A stretch of 37,024 nucleotides of DNA from Patescibacteria group bacterium (GTDB lineage: Bacteria; Patescibacteriota; Patescibacteriia; JAHIZJ01). Below are positions 21,141 to 29,935 of the stretch, piece by piece. The position numbers and the translations under genes were made by a program. The stretch spans positions 1 through 37,024 of the forward strand of contig JAHIZJ010000050.1 in NCBI GenBank assembly GCA_018814765.1, written 5' to 3'. The stretch's first letter is position 1, and the number at the start of each line of letters is the position of its first letter. The notes under the pieces were generated by a model. The model was given only the letters and a program-made list of their open reading frames with translations, did not search any database and was not told the origin of the DNA.

Positions 21141-23135
21141 TTAAATAATCAAGGCAACTATGAGCAAAGCAACTATATTTAATATTTTTATCATAGGGTT
21201 AATGGCCGGTCCGGCAGTGTCCTTATAGGGATCGCCTACCGTGTCCCCTGTAACTGCCGCTTCGTGGGCCAAGGAACCTTTGCCACCATGATGTCCGTCC
21301 TCGATATACTTCTTGGCATTGTCCCAAGCAGCTCCGCCTGTTGTCATTGAAATAGCTACAAATATTCCGGTCACAATACTACCGACTAATAGTCCTCCCA
21401 GCACCACCGGTCCCAATAAAAATCCCACGGCAATTGGTACGACAACCGGTATTAGGGCCGGTACTATCATTTGCTTAATGGCCGACTTGGTTACAATATC
21501 AACCGCACGCCCATAATCAGCTTCTGCTTTGCCTTCCATTAGTCCCGTAATTTCTTTAAACTGTCTTCGTACTTCCTTCACAACCGCTCCGGCTGTTCGG
21601 CCAACCGCTTCCATTGAAAGTGCGCCAAAGAGAAAAGGCAACAATCCACCAATAAATAGTCCAACTAGAACTCTGGGCTCGGCCAGTCCGAAATTAAAAA
21701 CTTTGTCACTAACTTCAAGCTCCTGTATATATGAAGCGAACAAAACCAAAGCAGCTAAACCGGCTGAACCGATGGCGTAACCCTTGGTCACGGCTTTTGT
21801 GGTATTACCGACCGCATCCAGCTCATCGGTAACTTTTCTGACTGAATCTGACAGACCTGACATCTCAGCGATTCCTCCGGCATTATCAGTAATGGGACCA
21901 TAAGCATCAACCGCCACAATAATTCCCGTTAATGACAGCATAGCCACAACAGCCAAGGCTATGCCATATAACCCGGCTAAACCATGGGCTACCAGAATTC
22001 CAGCAACTATAACCAAAACTGGCCAGGTAGTTGATTTCATCGAAAGAGCTAAACCGCTAATTATATTAGTACCATGTCCAGTCTCTGAAGCTTTCGCCAA
22101 ACTACGAACAGGCGGATATTTATGTGATGTGTAGTATTCGGTGATCAGAACAATGGCTGTAGTTACTACCAGACCAACAAGGGCAGCACCATATAACTGC
22201 ATAACTGAATATTCAGCTAAGTCATTCATCAGCCATTTTGTTACCGGATAAAAGGCAATGGCAGACAAAATACCACTAACCGCCAACCCTTTGTATAAAG
22301 CTCCCATAATGTTCGTGCCCCTACCTAAACGTACAAACCAAGTACCAATGATCGATGTAATTATAGAGACGCCACCAATAACCAACGGTAAGAGAACACC
22401 ATTTTCGAAACCAACAAATAAAAGTGAGCTGAGTAACATTGTGGCCACAACGGTCACAGCATACGTTTCGAATAAATCAGCTGCCATACCGGCACAGTCT
22501 CCTACATTGTCTCCTACATTGTCCGCTATTACCGCGGGATTTCTGGGATCGTCTTCGGGGATACCGGCTTCAACCTTGCCTACAAGATCAGCGCCCACAT
22601 CAGCTGCTTTTGTATATATACCTCCGCCTAAGCGGGCAAAAACCGAGATCAAACTTCCGCCAAAACCTAAACCCACTAATGCTTTAAGATCACCGGTAAT
22701 AGCATAAAAACCGGCTACGCCGAGTAAGGCCAGACCAACAACTAAGAGGCCAGTTACCGCACCGCCACGAAAGGCCACTCTTAAAGCTTGGCTGATGCCT
22801 TTTTGAGCCTGATCAGCGGTTCGGACATTAGCACGAACAGACACGTTCATGCCTATATAACCGGCAGCAGCTGAAAAAACCGCCCCCACCAAGAAACCGA
22901 TGGCAGTTACGAAGTTTAAAAATACCCAGAGCAAAACAAACAATATCACAGCTATAATAGCTATAGTGCGGTACTGACGGTTCAAAAAAGCTTGGGCACC
23001 CTTTTGTATAGCTCGGGCAATCTTTTTCATTTGATCATTACCGCTTGATACTCTTAAGACTAAACGTATCAGAATTAGTCCATAGACAATTGCTACTATA
23101 CTGGCAATAAGTGAGAAAATAAGTGCATTCGACAT
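21141..23135 (-). CDS. hppA: Membrane-bound proton-translocating pyrophosphatase
   Basis: HppA splits pyrophosphate and pumps ions across the membrane. The 664-aa protein has about 16 hydrophobic helices. The substrate motif [22 protein letters not shown] is followed by [20 protein letters not shown]. At the position that separates subtypes the sequence is [10 protein letters not shown], with Lys rather than Ala, which is typical of the potassium-independent proton pumps. The C-terminal [12 protein letters not shown] and [14 protein letters not shown] motifs are intact. It starts 19 bases after nusA and heads the acyltransferase block. Confidence 0.95.
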   Translation of the reverse strand: MSNALIFSLIASIVAIVYGLILIRLVLRVSSGNDQMKKIARAIQKGAQAFLNRQYRTIAIIAVILFVLLWVFLNFVTAIGFLVGAVFSAAAGYIGMNVSVRANVRTADQAQKGISQALRVAFRGGAVTGLLVVGLALLGVAGFYAITGDLKALVGLGFGGSLISVFARLGGGIYTKAADVGADLVGKVEAGIPEDDPRNPAVIADNVGDNVGDCAGMAADLFETYAVTVVATMLLSSLLFVGFENGVLLPLVIGGVSIITSIIGTWFVRLGRGTNIMGALYKGLAVSGILSAIAFYPVTKWLMNDLAEYSVMQLYGAALVGLVVTTAIVLITEYYTSHKYPPVRSLAKASETGHGTNIISGLALSMKSTTWPVLVIVAGILVAHGLAGLYGIALAVVAMLSLTGIIVAVDAYGPITDNAGGIAEMSGLSDSVRKVTDELDAVGNTTKAVTKGYAIGSAGLAALVLFASYIQELEVSDKVFNFGLAEPRVLVGLFIGGLLPFLFGALSMEAVGRTAGAVVKEVRRQFKEITGLMEGKAEADYGRAVDIVTKSAIKQMIVPALIPVVVPIAVGFLLGPVVLGGLLVGSIVTGIFVAISMTTGGAAWDNAKKYIEDGHHGGKGSLAHEAAVTGDTVGDPYKDTAGPAINPMIKILNIVALLIVALII

Positions 23136-23154
23136 AAAAATTATTATCTATTAA

Positions 23155-24741
23155 TTATTTTTTATCTGAATCTTCTTTTGCCTTTGGCGTGTCAGCTGAT
23201 TTATCCTTTTTCGGCACTTCTGGCTTGGCAGGCTTACTGTCTGGCATATCTTCTTTTTCTTTTTCCTTTCTTTCATCTACCTCCTCAGGCTCTTTTTTCT
23301 TTTTAGCTGGTTTGTCCTTTTTCTCCATAGCTTTGTCTTTGTCTTCCTTGTCTGTATCTTCTTCCTTTTTATCGTCTTTTCCGCCAGAGGCGGATCCGCC
23401 TTGGGCGGACTTTTCTTCAGCTGGTTTGTCTAACTTATTATCGTCCTTATTCTCGTCCTCTTTATCGTCTGATGACTCCTCCTCTGGTTTGGATTCTTTT
23501 TTAGATGGAGTAGCCGACACTGTTTCGCCTTCTTTGATAATGTCTATTTTCCACCCGGTCAGCTTGGCAGCCAAACGAACGTTTTGTCCGCCACGCCCGA
23601 TAGCTAAAGACAGTTGGTCTTCCTTTACCTCCGCTAGAGCGGTTTTTTCTTTATCATTAATTTGTACGCTTAAAATTTTTGCAGGGGCTAGGGCATTGAT
23701 AATGAATTTTACAGGGTCTTCTTCATACTCGACAATGTCAATCTTTTCTCCGCCTAGCTCTGAAATGACTGTCTGAACCCGTGTCCCTCTCTGGCCCACG
23801 CACGATCCTACCGGATCAATATTTGGCTCAGTTGATACAACCGCAATTTTTGTTCTGGAGCCAGCTTCACGAGAAACTGATTTTATTTTAACAGCACCTG
23901 TAGCAATCTCAGGAACTTCGAACTCAAATAACCTTTTTACCATTTCCGGGTGTGAACGAGATACTGCAATTTCCGGACCCTTGGGTGCTTGACTGACACT
24001 AACAACATAGAACTTCAGCCGTAGACCAGCTTGATAGTTTTCCGTATCCACCCGTTCTGATGGAAGCATAATCGCTGCTGCATCACCCAGGTCAACAAAA
24101 ACCAGCCGACCCTCAACACGCTGAATAGAACCATTGATAATGTCTCCTTCCCTGCCCTTGTATCTTTTGAAGACTGTTTCTCTCTCTGCCTCTCTCAGTC
24201 GCTGGATAATAACCTGTTTAGCGGTCTGTGCGGCCATACGTCCATAGGCTTCCGGTGGAAATAGCTCTGTCTTTATCTCATCGCCTACTTTTATTTTCTT
24301 ATTGTCTTTCTTTGCCTCTATTAATGGAATCATGGTTTTCGGATCATAGACTAGTTTATCCTCGTCTACTCCCTCTTCTTCTGATTCCTTCTTATCAGGT
24401 TTTTCCTCGTCCTTGGGTTTCTTTGTTTCTTCTGTGTCATTTGTCGGGACTTTTTTCTTGCCGGTTGAAGCTTCCTCTTCTCTGGCCTCTTTTCTAGCTT
24501 GCCTCTTTTGCTCTTCTTCCTCTATCTCTTCCAAGCTTATATCTACCACAGTTTTAACATCAAATACTTTACTCTGGGCAGATTCTGAATTAAATTCTAC
24601 TTTAATATTTTGATCTGGCTTGCCAAAATCTTTACGATAAGCCACTGCCAAAGCAGCTTCTATCGTTTCGATAACTGATTCTGTCGAAATATTCTTTTCC
24701 TCGCAAATTTGCTTAATCGCTTGGGCGATAGATGAGTCCAT
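23155..24741 (-). CDS. nusA: Transcription factor NusA with long charged tail
   Basis: NusA binds RNA polymerase and RNA and influences pausing, termination and antitermination. The protein is 528 aa. The N-terminal domain has an extra charged insert (about residues 78-130, rich in Lys and Glu). An S1 domain follows (GDIINGSIQRVEGRLVFVDL, about 205), then two KH domains with DPVGSCVGQRGTRVQ and LSLAIGRGGQNVRLAAKLTGW (about 310-400). From about residue 405 on, roughly 120 residues of Lys, Glu, Asp and Ser form a low-complexity tail. A palindromic element at 23380-23409 encodes about ten of these residues. Confidence 0.93.
   Translation of the reverse strand: MDSSIAQAIKQICEEKNISTESVIETIEAALAVAYRKDFGKPDQNIKVEFNSESAQSKVFDVKTVVDISLEEIEEEEQKRQARKEAREEEASTGKKKVPTNDTEETKKPKDEEKPDKKESEEEGVDEDKLVYDPKTMIPLIEAKKDNKKIKVGDEIKTELFPPEAYGRMAAQTAKQVIIQRLREAERETVFKRYKGREGDIINGSIQRVEGRLVFVDLGDAAAIMLPSERVDTENYQAGLRLKFYVVSVSQAPKGPEIAVSRSHPEMVKRLFEFEVPEIATGAVKIKSVSREAGSRTKIAVVSTEPNIDPVGSCVGQRGTRVQTVISELGGEKIDIVEYEEDPVKFIINALAPAKILSVQINDKEKTALAEVKEDQLSLAIGRGGQNVRLAAKLTGWKIDIIKEGETVSATPSKKESKPEEESSDDKEDENKDDNKLDKPAEEKSAQGGSASGGKDDKKEEDTDKEDKDKAMEKKDKPAKKKKEPEEVDERKEKEKEDMPDSKPAKPEVPKKDKSADTPKAKEDSDKK
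23380..23409. repeat. Palindromic element within nusA
   Basis: Two 15-base palindromes lie back to back (TCCGCC-aga-GGCGGA and TCCGCC-ttg-GGCGGA). They keep the frame and encode the Gly/Ser/Ala patch near residues 444-454 in an otherwise charged tail. Confidence 0.75.
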
Positions 24742-24817
24742 GGCTTCAGTCCTTTTTATCTAATTAAATAATCTTGTTATGAAAACAGACCAGTTAACAA
24801 TGAACTAGTCTATTGGC

Positions 24818-24846
24818 AGTATATACTATCATATTAAACTTGGCAA
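24818..24846 (-). promoter_or_regulatory. Promoter for nusA operon
   Basis: TTGCCA (24841-24846), 17 bases, TATACT (24818-24823), about 75 bases before the nusA ATG. The leader between them shows no strong hairpin. Positions 24847-25026 hold no gene; a CCTAGCTAGG palindrome lies near 25005, and no confident promoter for the next plus-strand gene was found. Confidence 0.65.
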
Positions 24847-25026
24847 GTTAGTATTACATAATCTTTATCTATATTTTGTATTAATAACTTCAAATTTATT
24901 AAATTACAACATTAAATGGTGCTGAGATTTCTCGTTTCTTTGACTATTTTTTAATTGTTTGATAAGTTAATCAACTGTTCTTTTATAGTTATAAAATGCG
25001 AAGCCTAGCTAGGTAAAGGAGGTCAT

Positions 25027-25740
25027 ATGTCACGGGGGGGACACGATTGGATGAGAAAATACTGCAAATACCTGGACCGTCTACGGCAAGTTCTTGACGA
25101 GTGTTGGTCGTTATTTGGTGGTGGAGAATTCAATACCGCGACACTGAGCCCATGCGGTCAAATGACTTGTCAGAGAATGAAACTGGGTTACCGTAGCCTG
25201 TTCGGAATGCTTGAAGGACGATTTGGTGGCGAGGTTACCCCATACTCCTCGTCTTTCCCCGGCGCAATGTTAACGTGTTGGGAGACAACTCGTAAACAAG
25301 CAATCAACCCAGACAAGCGACTGGATCGAGAATTGAGCTTGTGGGCGATCGATGGCGGCAAGTGGCTTAACAACAAGCCACGTGGAAGCTTTTGCGATGA
25401 ATTGTACACTGCTCATACAGAACGGGGTATCCTCCTGGCCGACCAGCCTTATGAGAAACGGATGAGGCTTATGAGAGAATTCGTATGTAGTGACTTTGCG
25501 ACAGAGCGCCTCAAGATAGGCTTTGGCCATGAGCCTGAACTATCGCTTCTCATGCTAAGTAAAGGCTGGGTGTCACCAAATGAGGTGGGGCTATACGCTT
25601 GTGAATGTTTCATCATCTTCTTCGATGCTCGTGGCAAGGTGATCCAAACAGATAGGATCTGCCCAACCAGGCAGGAGTTTACAGAAGATAGTTCACTGGA
25701 TTGTCTAACATTCCCCAGGATCAAGCTCTTAACAAACTAG
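25027..25740 (+). CDS. Hypothetical cassette protein, 237 aa
   Basis: I do not recognise this protein. It begins MSRGGHDWMRKYCKYLDRLRQ, with AGGAGG 5 bases before the ATG. It is rich in Cys (7 or more) and Trp (DECWSLFGGG, LSPCGQMTCQRMKLGYRS, ALTCWETT-like segment, YACECFIIFFDARGKV). The C-terminal half looks like a helical part plus beta strands (FIIFFDARGKVIQTDR). No signal peptide or membrane segment is seen. Its GC content is higher than nusA next to it, and it has its own terminator. It sits between nusA and another ORFan on opposite strands. Confidence 0.6.
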   Translation: MSRGGHDWMRKYCKYLDRLRQVLDECWSLFGGGEFNTATLSPCGQMTCQRMKLGYRSLFGMLEGRFGGEVTPYSSSFPGAMLTCWETTRKQAINPDKRLDRELSLWAIDGGKWLNNKPRGSFCDELYTAHTERGILLADQPYEKRMRLMREFVCSDFATERLKIGFGHEPELSLLMLSKGWVSPNEVGLYACECFIIFFDARGKVIQTDRICPTRQEFTEDSSLDCLTFPRIKLLTN

Positions 25741-25770
25741 AAGTTCGACCAACGTTTTCTACTCTTAATT

Positions 25771-25803
25771 AATCCGTAGCACTCACCACACTCCGGATTT
25801 TTT
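25771..25803 (+). terminator. Terminator of 237-aa ORFan
   Basis: AATCCG pairs with CGGATT over a 17-base loop, followed by T-rich sequence (TTTTTTAT). Confidence 0.65.
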
Positions 25804-25868
25804 ATACTTTCATAATAGATTGTAATAAATAAATACTGTACTTTGCCGACAGGCTAAATAATATAAAG

Positions 25869-25895
25869 AAAAAAGGAGCCTTTGAATAGCTCCTT
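25869..25895 (-). terminator. Terminator of the 181-aa membrane ORFan
   Basis: AAGGAGC pairs with GCTCCTT and is followed on the minus strand by six T. The 5' arm overlaps the stop codon of the gene it ends. Confidence 0.8.
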
Positions 25896-26439
25896 ATATC
25901 GGACTTGCATTTTTCAGTTTAGCTGCCCATACAACCATCGTAGTCACGAGGCACACCACGAAGAGTATGAAACTGCAAATCGAAACGACCAAGCCTACGG
26001 CCAACCCTGACACAAGACCAACGCCTAACCCGGGCCCAACAAAAACAGCAAGAAAAAGCTCTTCGTAACTTCGTAGATTGTTTTTTTGCCATAACCTGAT
26101 CGCTAAAGCAACGATCATAACCCAGACGACAAACGGCATGAAAGTCAGTCTGTTAGCCAAGACAGCCGTTGCACCAACAGCTACTGCAACCACTGTGGTG
26201 TAAACAATGAAACGCGTTCTATCAAAAGTCCCGACTGACATTGTGCTTGCAATGATCATTCCAAGCAGTCCTGCCACAACTACATCAGATAACAAGACGA
26301 TCAGAGGTGAGACTGACGAGAACGCACCCAACGGCCAAACCAGAAAAGTTGGTCTGTTTGTAAATGTGGATCCAACCCAATACACCCAACCTGCCACCGC
26401 TACTAACATGCCAATGAAGGCCCCCCAGAAATATCTCAT
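25894..26439 (-). CDS. Hypothetical membrane protein, 181 aa
   Basis: I do not recognise the family. The start MRYFWGAFIGM was chosen because GGAG lies 6 bases before this ATG; upstream in-frame codons lack one. About five hydrophobic segments are seen (GMLVAVAGWVYWVG, LIVLLSDVVVAGLLGMIIAS, VVAVAVGATAVLA, FVVWVMIVALAI, VGLVVSICSFILFVVCLVTTMVVW) with short loops. The segment VGPGLGVGLVSGLAVG is Gly-rich and hydrophobic, as in packed helices. A possible promoter lies about 26488-26518. It has its own terminator and belongs with the other isolated ORFans. Confidence 0.6.
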   Translation of the reverse strand: MRYFWGAFIGMLVAVAGWVYWVGSTFTNRPTFLVWPLGAFSSVSPLIVLLSDVVVAGLLGMIIASTMSVGTFDRTRFIVYTTVVAVAVGATAVLANRLTFMPFVVWVMIVALAIRLWQKNNLRSYEELFLAVFVGPGLGVGLVSGLAVGLVVSICSFILFVVCLVTTMVVWAAKLKNASPI

Positions 26440-26487
26440 CTTCACTCCTTTATGTTTGTGTGAGTTTGATTGCCAGACAAGACCATT

Positions 26488-26518
26488 TATATAAAGAGCA
26501 TGCACCATTGATTAGCAA
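26488..26518 (-). promoter_or_regulatory. Possible promoter of membrane ORFan
   Basis: TTGCTA (26513-26518) and TATATA (26488-26493) are 19 bases apart; one base shift gives TTATAT at 18. The spacing is loose. Confidence 0.35.
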
Positions 26519-26532
26519 ATCTATTTTTAATC

Positions 26533-26562
26533 AAAATGGACTGCTTGTCAACAGTCCATTTT
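26533..26562 (-). terminator. Terminator after the surface-protein gene
   Basis: AAAATGGACTG pairs perfectly with CAGTCCATTTT over an 8-base loop, just past the 26571 stop. The T-tract on the minus strand is weak (ATTTTGATT). The plus strand has a better one (ATTTTTATC). Confidence 0.65.
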
Positions 26563-26570
26563 TATCTAAG

Positions 26571-27725
26571 CTATTTCAGATCAGGTGGTGGTGGTGGAAA
26601 GAGCTCATCCGGTGTAGGCTTCTTGGCTTCTGGCTTGCCACCGCTATCAGAAGAGTGATTATCTGACTTCATTGAAGAGTCTTTTCCGGAATCATCTCGG
26701 CGTGATTTACGTACCATGTTGTCAATCAGGATTATTAAAACGATTGCCAATATCATCAGACCGATTACTAGAGGCCAGTTGCTCTCTTCGTCATCAGTTG
26801 TTTCTTCGTCCCCCTCTTCCTCATCGACATCATCTGCTAGACTCATGGTCTCTTCGGTCTCAGTGCTTGTTGTTTCAGTTTCTTCAGACGTGTCTTCCGA
26901 TTCTTCAATTACAGTTTCTGCTTCTTCACTAATTACCTCATCAGGTTCCTCGACATCACCGATTGTCTCTTCTCCTAAAACTTCTGCCGTAGACTCGTCA
27001 ACCAAAACTTGGTCGGGAATAACAAACGAGATTATTTCAGAATATTTACTTTCCTTTCCATTTGGATCAACCGCCACCGCAAACATGGTATGCTTTCCAG
27101 GTGTAATATCATAATATGTTCGGTAAGCAAAATCAGCCACCCCGGAAGCTTGGTTTTCAATTGCTAACTGACCGTTTAACATTCCATCAATATAGACCTT
27201 CACCAGTGAATCGTTTACAGCCAAGCCTCTAAACCAAGGACGGCCAGCTGTAGTATCTTTGTTTACTACTGGCTGATATACCGTTGGAGCAGGCATGGGA
27301 TACTCCACTAAAACTTTGATCACATTTGACTGGGGACTAGTTTTACCAACCGTGTCTACAGCCGTTGCATAAATATCATGCCAACCTGGTTTAAGATCTA
27401 GGAATGGCTCATACACAAAATTTGCAGTACCAGATGAATGATTAGTTACTTGGAATTGGCCATTGAGCTGATCATCAATGAAAATCTTCACTCTGGAATC
27501 ATTCTTACTCAAGCCCGTAATTACTGGCTTAGTAATCTCGGTCGTAGATCCATTTTCCGGTGTTAGAAGTGTTGGGGCAGGATAAGGCAATTCATTGTCA
27601 GCTTGCGCTAATCCGGGAGCTAACGGTAGGAGTACTAAACTAAACATTAATAAAAGAACGAATACTGCTCTCGTTCTTGTCTTTGTGTCTTTCTTTTCAA
27701 TGTCTAAAAAATTCATTCGGACCAT
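26571..27725 (-). CDS. Ig-like-repeat surface protein with membrane anchor
   Basis: This 384-aa protein has an N-terminal signal or anchor helix (AVFVLLLMFSLVLLPLAPGLAQA) after a short charged stretch. Two similar repeats follow (about residues 48-140 and 145-235), each with KP or RP-(V/W), then VKI/VKV-(F/Y)-IDDQLNGQ or IDGMLNGQ, and D-L/I-KPGWH or TPGKH; they look like bacterial Ig-like domains. Next is a Glu/Thr-rich acidic linker, one membrane helix (WPLVIGLMILAIVLIILI) near residue 325 and a charged, Pro-rich tail (FPPPPPDLK). The last gene of the rnhB run, it is probably a cell-surface protein. No known ligand is implied. Confidence 0.8.
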   Translation of the reverse strand: MVRMNFLDIEKKDTKTRTRAVFVLLLMFSLVLLPLAPGLAQADNELPYPAPTLLTPENGSTTEITKPVITGLSKNDSRVKIFIDDQLNGQFQVTNHSSGTANFVYEPFLDLKPGWHDIYATAVDTVGKTSPQSNVIKVLVEYPMPAPTVYQPVVNKDTTAGRPWFRGLAVNDSLVKVYIDGMLNGQLAIENQASGVADFAYRTYYDITPGKHTMFAVAVDPNGKESKYSEIISFVIPDQVLVDESTAEVLGEETIGDVEEPDEVISEEAETVIEESEDTSEETETTSTETEETMSLADDVDEEEGDEETTDDEESNWPLVIGLMILAIVLIILIDNMVRKSRRDDSGKDSSMKSDNHSSDSGGKPEAKKPTPDELFPPPPPDLK

Positions 27726-27780
27726 TGTTAATCTATGTTAATTATTGGGTTTTTTACAGTTCTCTATCTTACAGGTTCAT

Positions 27781-28176
27781 TTAGACGTCGTCAAGCAAAT
27801 CTTCGTCAATCTCATCTACTACATTTTTCAGGTGTCTTATTCTCACTTCACCACTTCGTTTTATTGCTTCTACTACTACTAAATCAACCTGAAAATCATC
27901 GTATAAATATTCCTTTTCTTCTAAATATTCATGCGATAAAGTAGCTAATTTTAGCGCTTTTTTTGGTGTTATTGACTCCTCTCCCGTACCAAACAAATAA
28001 CCTGTTTTTGTCCTAACTTCAACGAAAATAATTTTATCATTCTTCTTGCAAACTAGGTCCAGCTCACCTCCCTTAAGATTTTCGTTAGTTGCAACAATGA
28101 TATAACCATGTTTCTCAAGATATTTTGCCGCGGTTTTCTCTCCCCATCGGCCGATCTTTTGTCTGGTTTTACCCAT
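27781..28176 (-). CDS. yraN: YraN family (UPF0102) endonuclease-fold protein
   Basis: This 131-aa protein matches the YraN family, which has a RecB-like nuclease fold. G-R-WGEKTAAKYL near the N-terminus, GGELDLVCKKNDKIIFVEVRTK (active-site D, E, V, K positions) and TPKKALKLATLSHEYL are visible. The length fits. The function of the family is not settled. It is placed between a methyltransferase and a surface-protein gene in a run with rnhB, an arrangement with rnhB common in bacteria. Confidence 0.9.
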   Translation of the reverse strand: MGKTRQKIGRWGEKTAAKYLEKHGYIIVATNENLKGGELDLVCKKNDKIIFVEVRTKTGYLFGTGEESITPKKALKLATLSHEYLEEKEYLYDDFQVDLVVVEAIKRSGEVRIRHLKNVVDEIDEDLLDDV

Positions 28177-28189
28177 AATAAAAAAGGCT

Positions 28190-28247
28190 TAATCTCCCTG
28201 TTACCAATGAGTGGAAAAGCCGTCTTTTTACTTAACCTTAGCCTAAA
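28190..28247 (-). terminator. Hairpins between methyltransferase and yraN
   Basis: A perfect CCTTAGC/GCTAAGG stem overlaps the methyltransferase stop, and a further GGC...GCC stem near 28190-28222 is followed by a T-rich stretch (GCCTTTTTTATT). This may partly end transcription before yraN. Confidence 0.45.
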
Positions 28248-28249
28248 TG

Positions 28250-28813
28250 CTAAGGCGTTGGGTTTGTGAATAAGAGCCCATAATGATATGGCCCTGCTTC
28301 AAATGACTCGAGTAGTTGAAAGCCCAAATCTCTGGCTATTGCTTCTATTTTCTCTGCTGATACACGATCTGTTTCCAGCGGTCCGAATGGTGCTCCTTGG
28401 GGCTTCCAGTCAACTATCAGCATCATGCCCTCTCGCTTAATCATGCGTTTCACTTCCTGAAGCATTTCTTTTTGTCTCTTTGACTGAAATAGAGTATTGA
28501 TTAAAAGGCCACAATCTAAGTTATTATCTGGAATTTTTGTTGCTTTAAATATCTCCAAATTTGACCAGACTGTCTTTACATTGTTAATACCCTGCATTCT
28601 GGCTTTGCTTAAAACGCTTGCTAGAACTGATTTTAAAATATCAACAGCGTAAACAATTCCCTTGTCACCCACAGCTTTGGCAGCTTGGAGAGAAAATATG
28701 CCGCTTCCGCCACAACCAAAATCAGCCACTTTCATACTGTAACTAACGCCGGCCTTTTGAATGATTTTTTGTGGGTCGAGCAGCTCATTGCCACTCGCAA
28801 CTCGTTCAACCAT
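28250..28813 (-). CDS. Class I SAM-dependent methyltransferase
   Basis: A 187-aa Rossmann methyltransferase. Motif I is ADFGCGGSGIFSLQAA near residue 31, the acid loop is VYAVDILKSVL, and the motif IV region is LDCGLLINTLFQ. EMLQEVKRMIKREGMMLIVDWKPQG is the motif VI strand. The substrate is not shown by the sequence; UbiE-like small-molecule methyltransferases look closest in layout. It is placed between rnhB and yraN. Confidence 0.85.
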   Translation of the reverse strand: MVERVASGNELLDPQKIIQKAGVSYSMKVADFGCGGSGIFSLQAAKAVGDKGIVYAVDILKSVLASVLSKARMQGINNVKTVWSNLEIFKATKIPDNNLDCGLLINTLFQSKRQKEMLQEVKRMIKREGMMLIVDWKPQGAPFGPLETDRVSAEKIEAIARDLGFQLLESFEAGPYHYGLLFTNPTP

Positions 28814-28854
28814 ATATTTTATTTTACATTTTTACTATACCAAAAAAGACTAAA

Positions 28855-29466
28855 TCAAGCAATCAATTTCTTGACCGGTGAGAAGCTCTTACGATGATAA
28901 TCACTCACGCCATACTTTGCCAACATGCTTTGATGTATCTTGGTTCCGTAACCTTTATGTTTATGAAAATGATATTCAGGATGACAGACATGCTCCTGAC
29001 ATAATAAATTGTCTCTAGTGACCTTGGCTACAATCGAAGCAGCAGCAATTGAAACGCTTTTCTGATCTCCGCGGACAATAAATTTTCTTGGGGTGGTATG
29101 ATTAAACTTAATAGCATCGACTAAAAGATAATCAGGTGACACAGGCAATTGTTTTATCGCCTGAAGAAACGCTTCTATATTTGACTTACTAATACCAACC
29201 TTATCTATGACTTGCTGACTGATAACTCCCACGCTCCAGCCAACAGCTTGTTTAACAATTTGGGTGAACAGCTTGGCCCTCTGACCAGACGATAGTAACT
29301 TCGAATCGCGTAAACCAGGTAGAGAAAATTCATGTGGTAAAATAACTGCTGCGGCTACAATCGGTCCGGCCCATGCCCCTCGACCGGCTTCGTCAAGTCC
29401 GGCTATATTTTTATAGCCTTGTCGTAACAATATATTTTCCTCTCGTCTGGTTGGTTGAATCATCAC
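28855..29466 (-). CDS. rnhB: Ribonuclease HII
   Basis: RnhB removes single ribonucleotides and RNA primers from DNA duplexes. The 203-aa length fits. The active site starts with AGLDEAGRGAWAGP near residue 22 (Asp-Glu pair). LRDSKLLSSGQRAKL and AIKFNHTTPRKFIVRGDQKSVSIAAASIVAKVTRD are the other conserved segments, and the last catalytic Asp lies in VTRD. It is the first gene of a run through the surface-protein gene; TATACT lies near 29469-29474. Confidence 0.96.
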   Translation of the reverse strand: MMIQPTRREENILLRQGYKNIAGLDEAGRGAWAGPIVAAAVILPHEFSLPGLRDSKLLSSGQRAKLFTQIVKQAVGWSVGVISQQVIDKVGISKSNIEAFLQAIKQLPVSPDYLLVDAIKFNHTTPRKFIVRGDQKSVSIAAASIVAKVTRDNLLCQEHVCHPEYHFHKHKGYGTKIHQSMLAKYGVSDYHRKSFSPVKKLIA

Positions 29467-29878
29467 TTGTAGTATAGCTCAACCTAAAGAAAAAAGCAGG
29501 TCTTATTTTGTTTCTCGACTGAACCCCCACACTTTCGTTAAAATGTTACCTCTTCAAACAGCCACCAGAGTCTCTCCTTCGACCTGGCTCAGGACAGGTG
29601 CGCTCTGGTAGTATAAACTTCACCGAGCACGGAGACTCGGTGAGCTATAGGAGGAGCATGGAGTCTCGGTGATAATCCAACGCCACTAAAGTGGCTAGGA
29701 AGACAGGCTGGTACTTTTCTTCCCTGTCTTCTAACCGACTTTCCCGCCAAATTTAAAAGAAGGCGGAATCCCGTCGAATAACGGGATAGTCGGGCTCTCT
29801 CGCCGAGTGAGGACATCCGATGGTTTTACTGAAGAACCGTTCACGCCTATACTCTCTATATTACCCGACTGATCTAAT
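29467..29878. repeat. Intergenic repeats and palindromes
   Basis: No gene is supported. There is a CTTCGACCTGGCTCAGGACA-type repeat (about 29578-29600), a hairpin TCACCGAG/CTCGGTGA (29620-29643) like the two in the folC leaders, a 9-bp GAAGACAGG/CCTGTCTTC stem, GCCACT-aa-AGTGGC near 29682, and ATCCCGT/ACGGGAT (about 29768-29786). They read as a cluster of interspersed palindromes between rnhB and gdhA. Confidence 0.6.
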
Positions 29879-29908
29879 AAAAAACACAGGTGGGTCTTTC
29901 GACCCACC
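29879..29908 (-). terminator. Terminator of gdhA operon
   Basis: GGTGGGTC pairs with GACCCACC around a GAAA-like loop and is followed on the minus strand by TGTGTTTTTT. It sits 28 bases past the gdhA stop. Confidence 0.85.
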
Positions 29909-29935
29909 CACGTCTTTTCGTTTATATTAAAAGAG

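Noticed and set aside
29589-29816. Minus-strand frame of 75 codons between rnhB and gdhA
   Set aside because: It is made of interspersed palindromes, has no ribosome site and its composition (Arg/Pro/Ser-rich) is typical of chance frames in repeat DNA.
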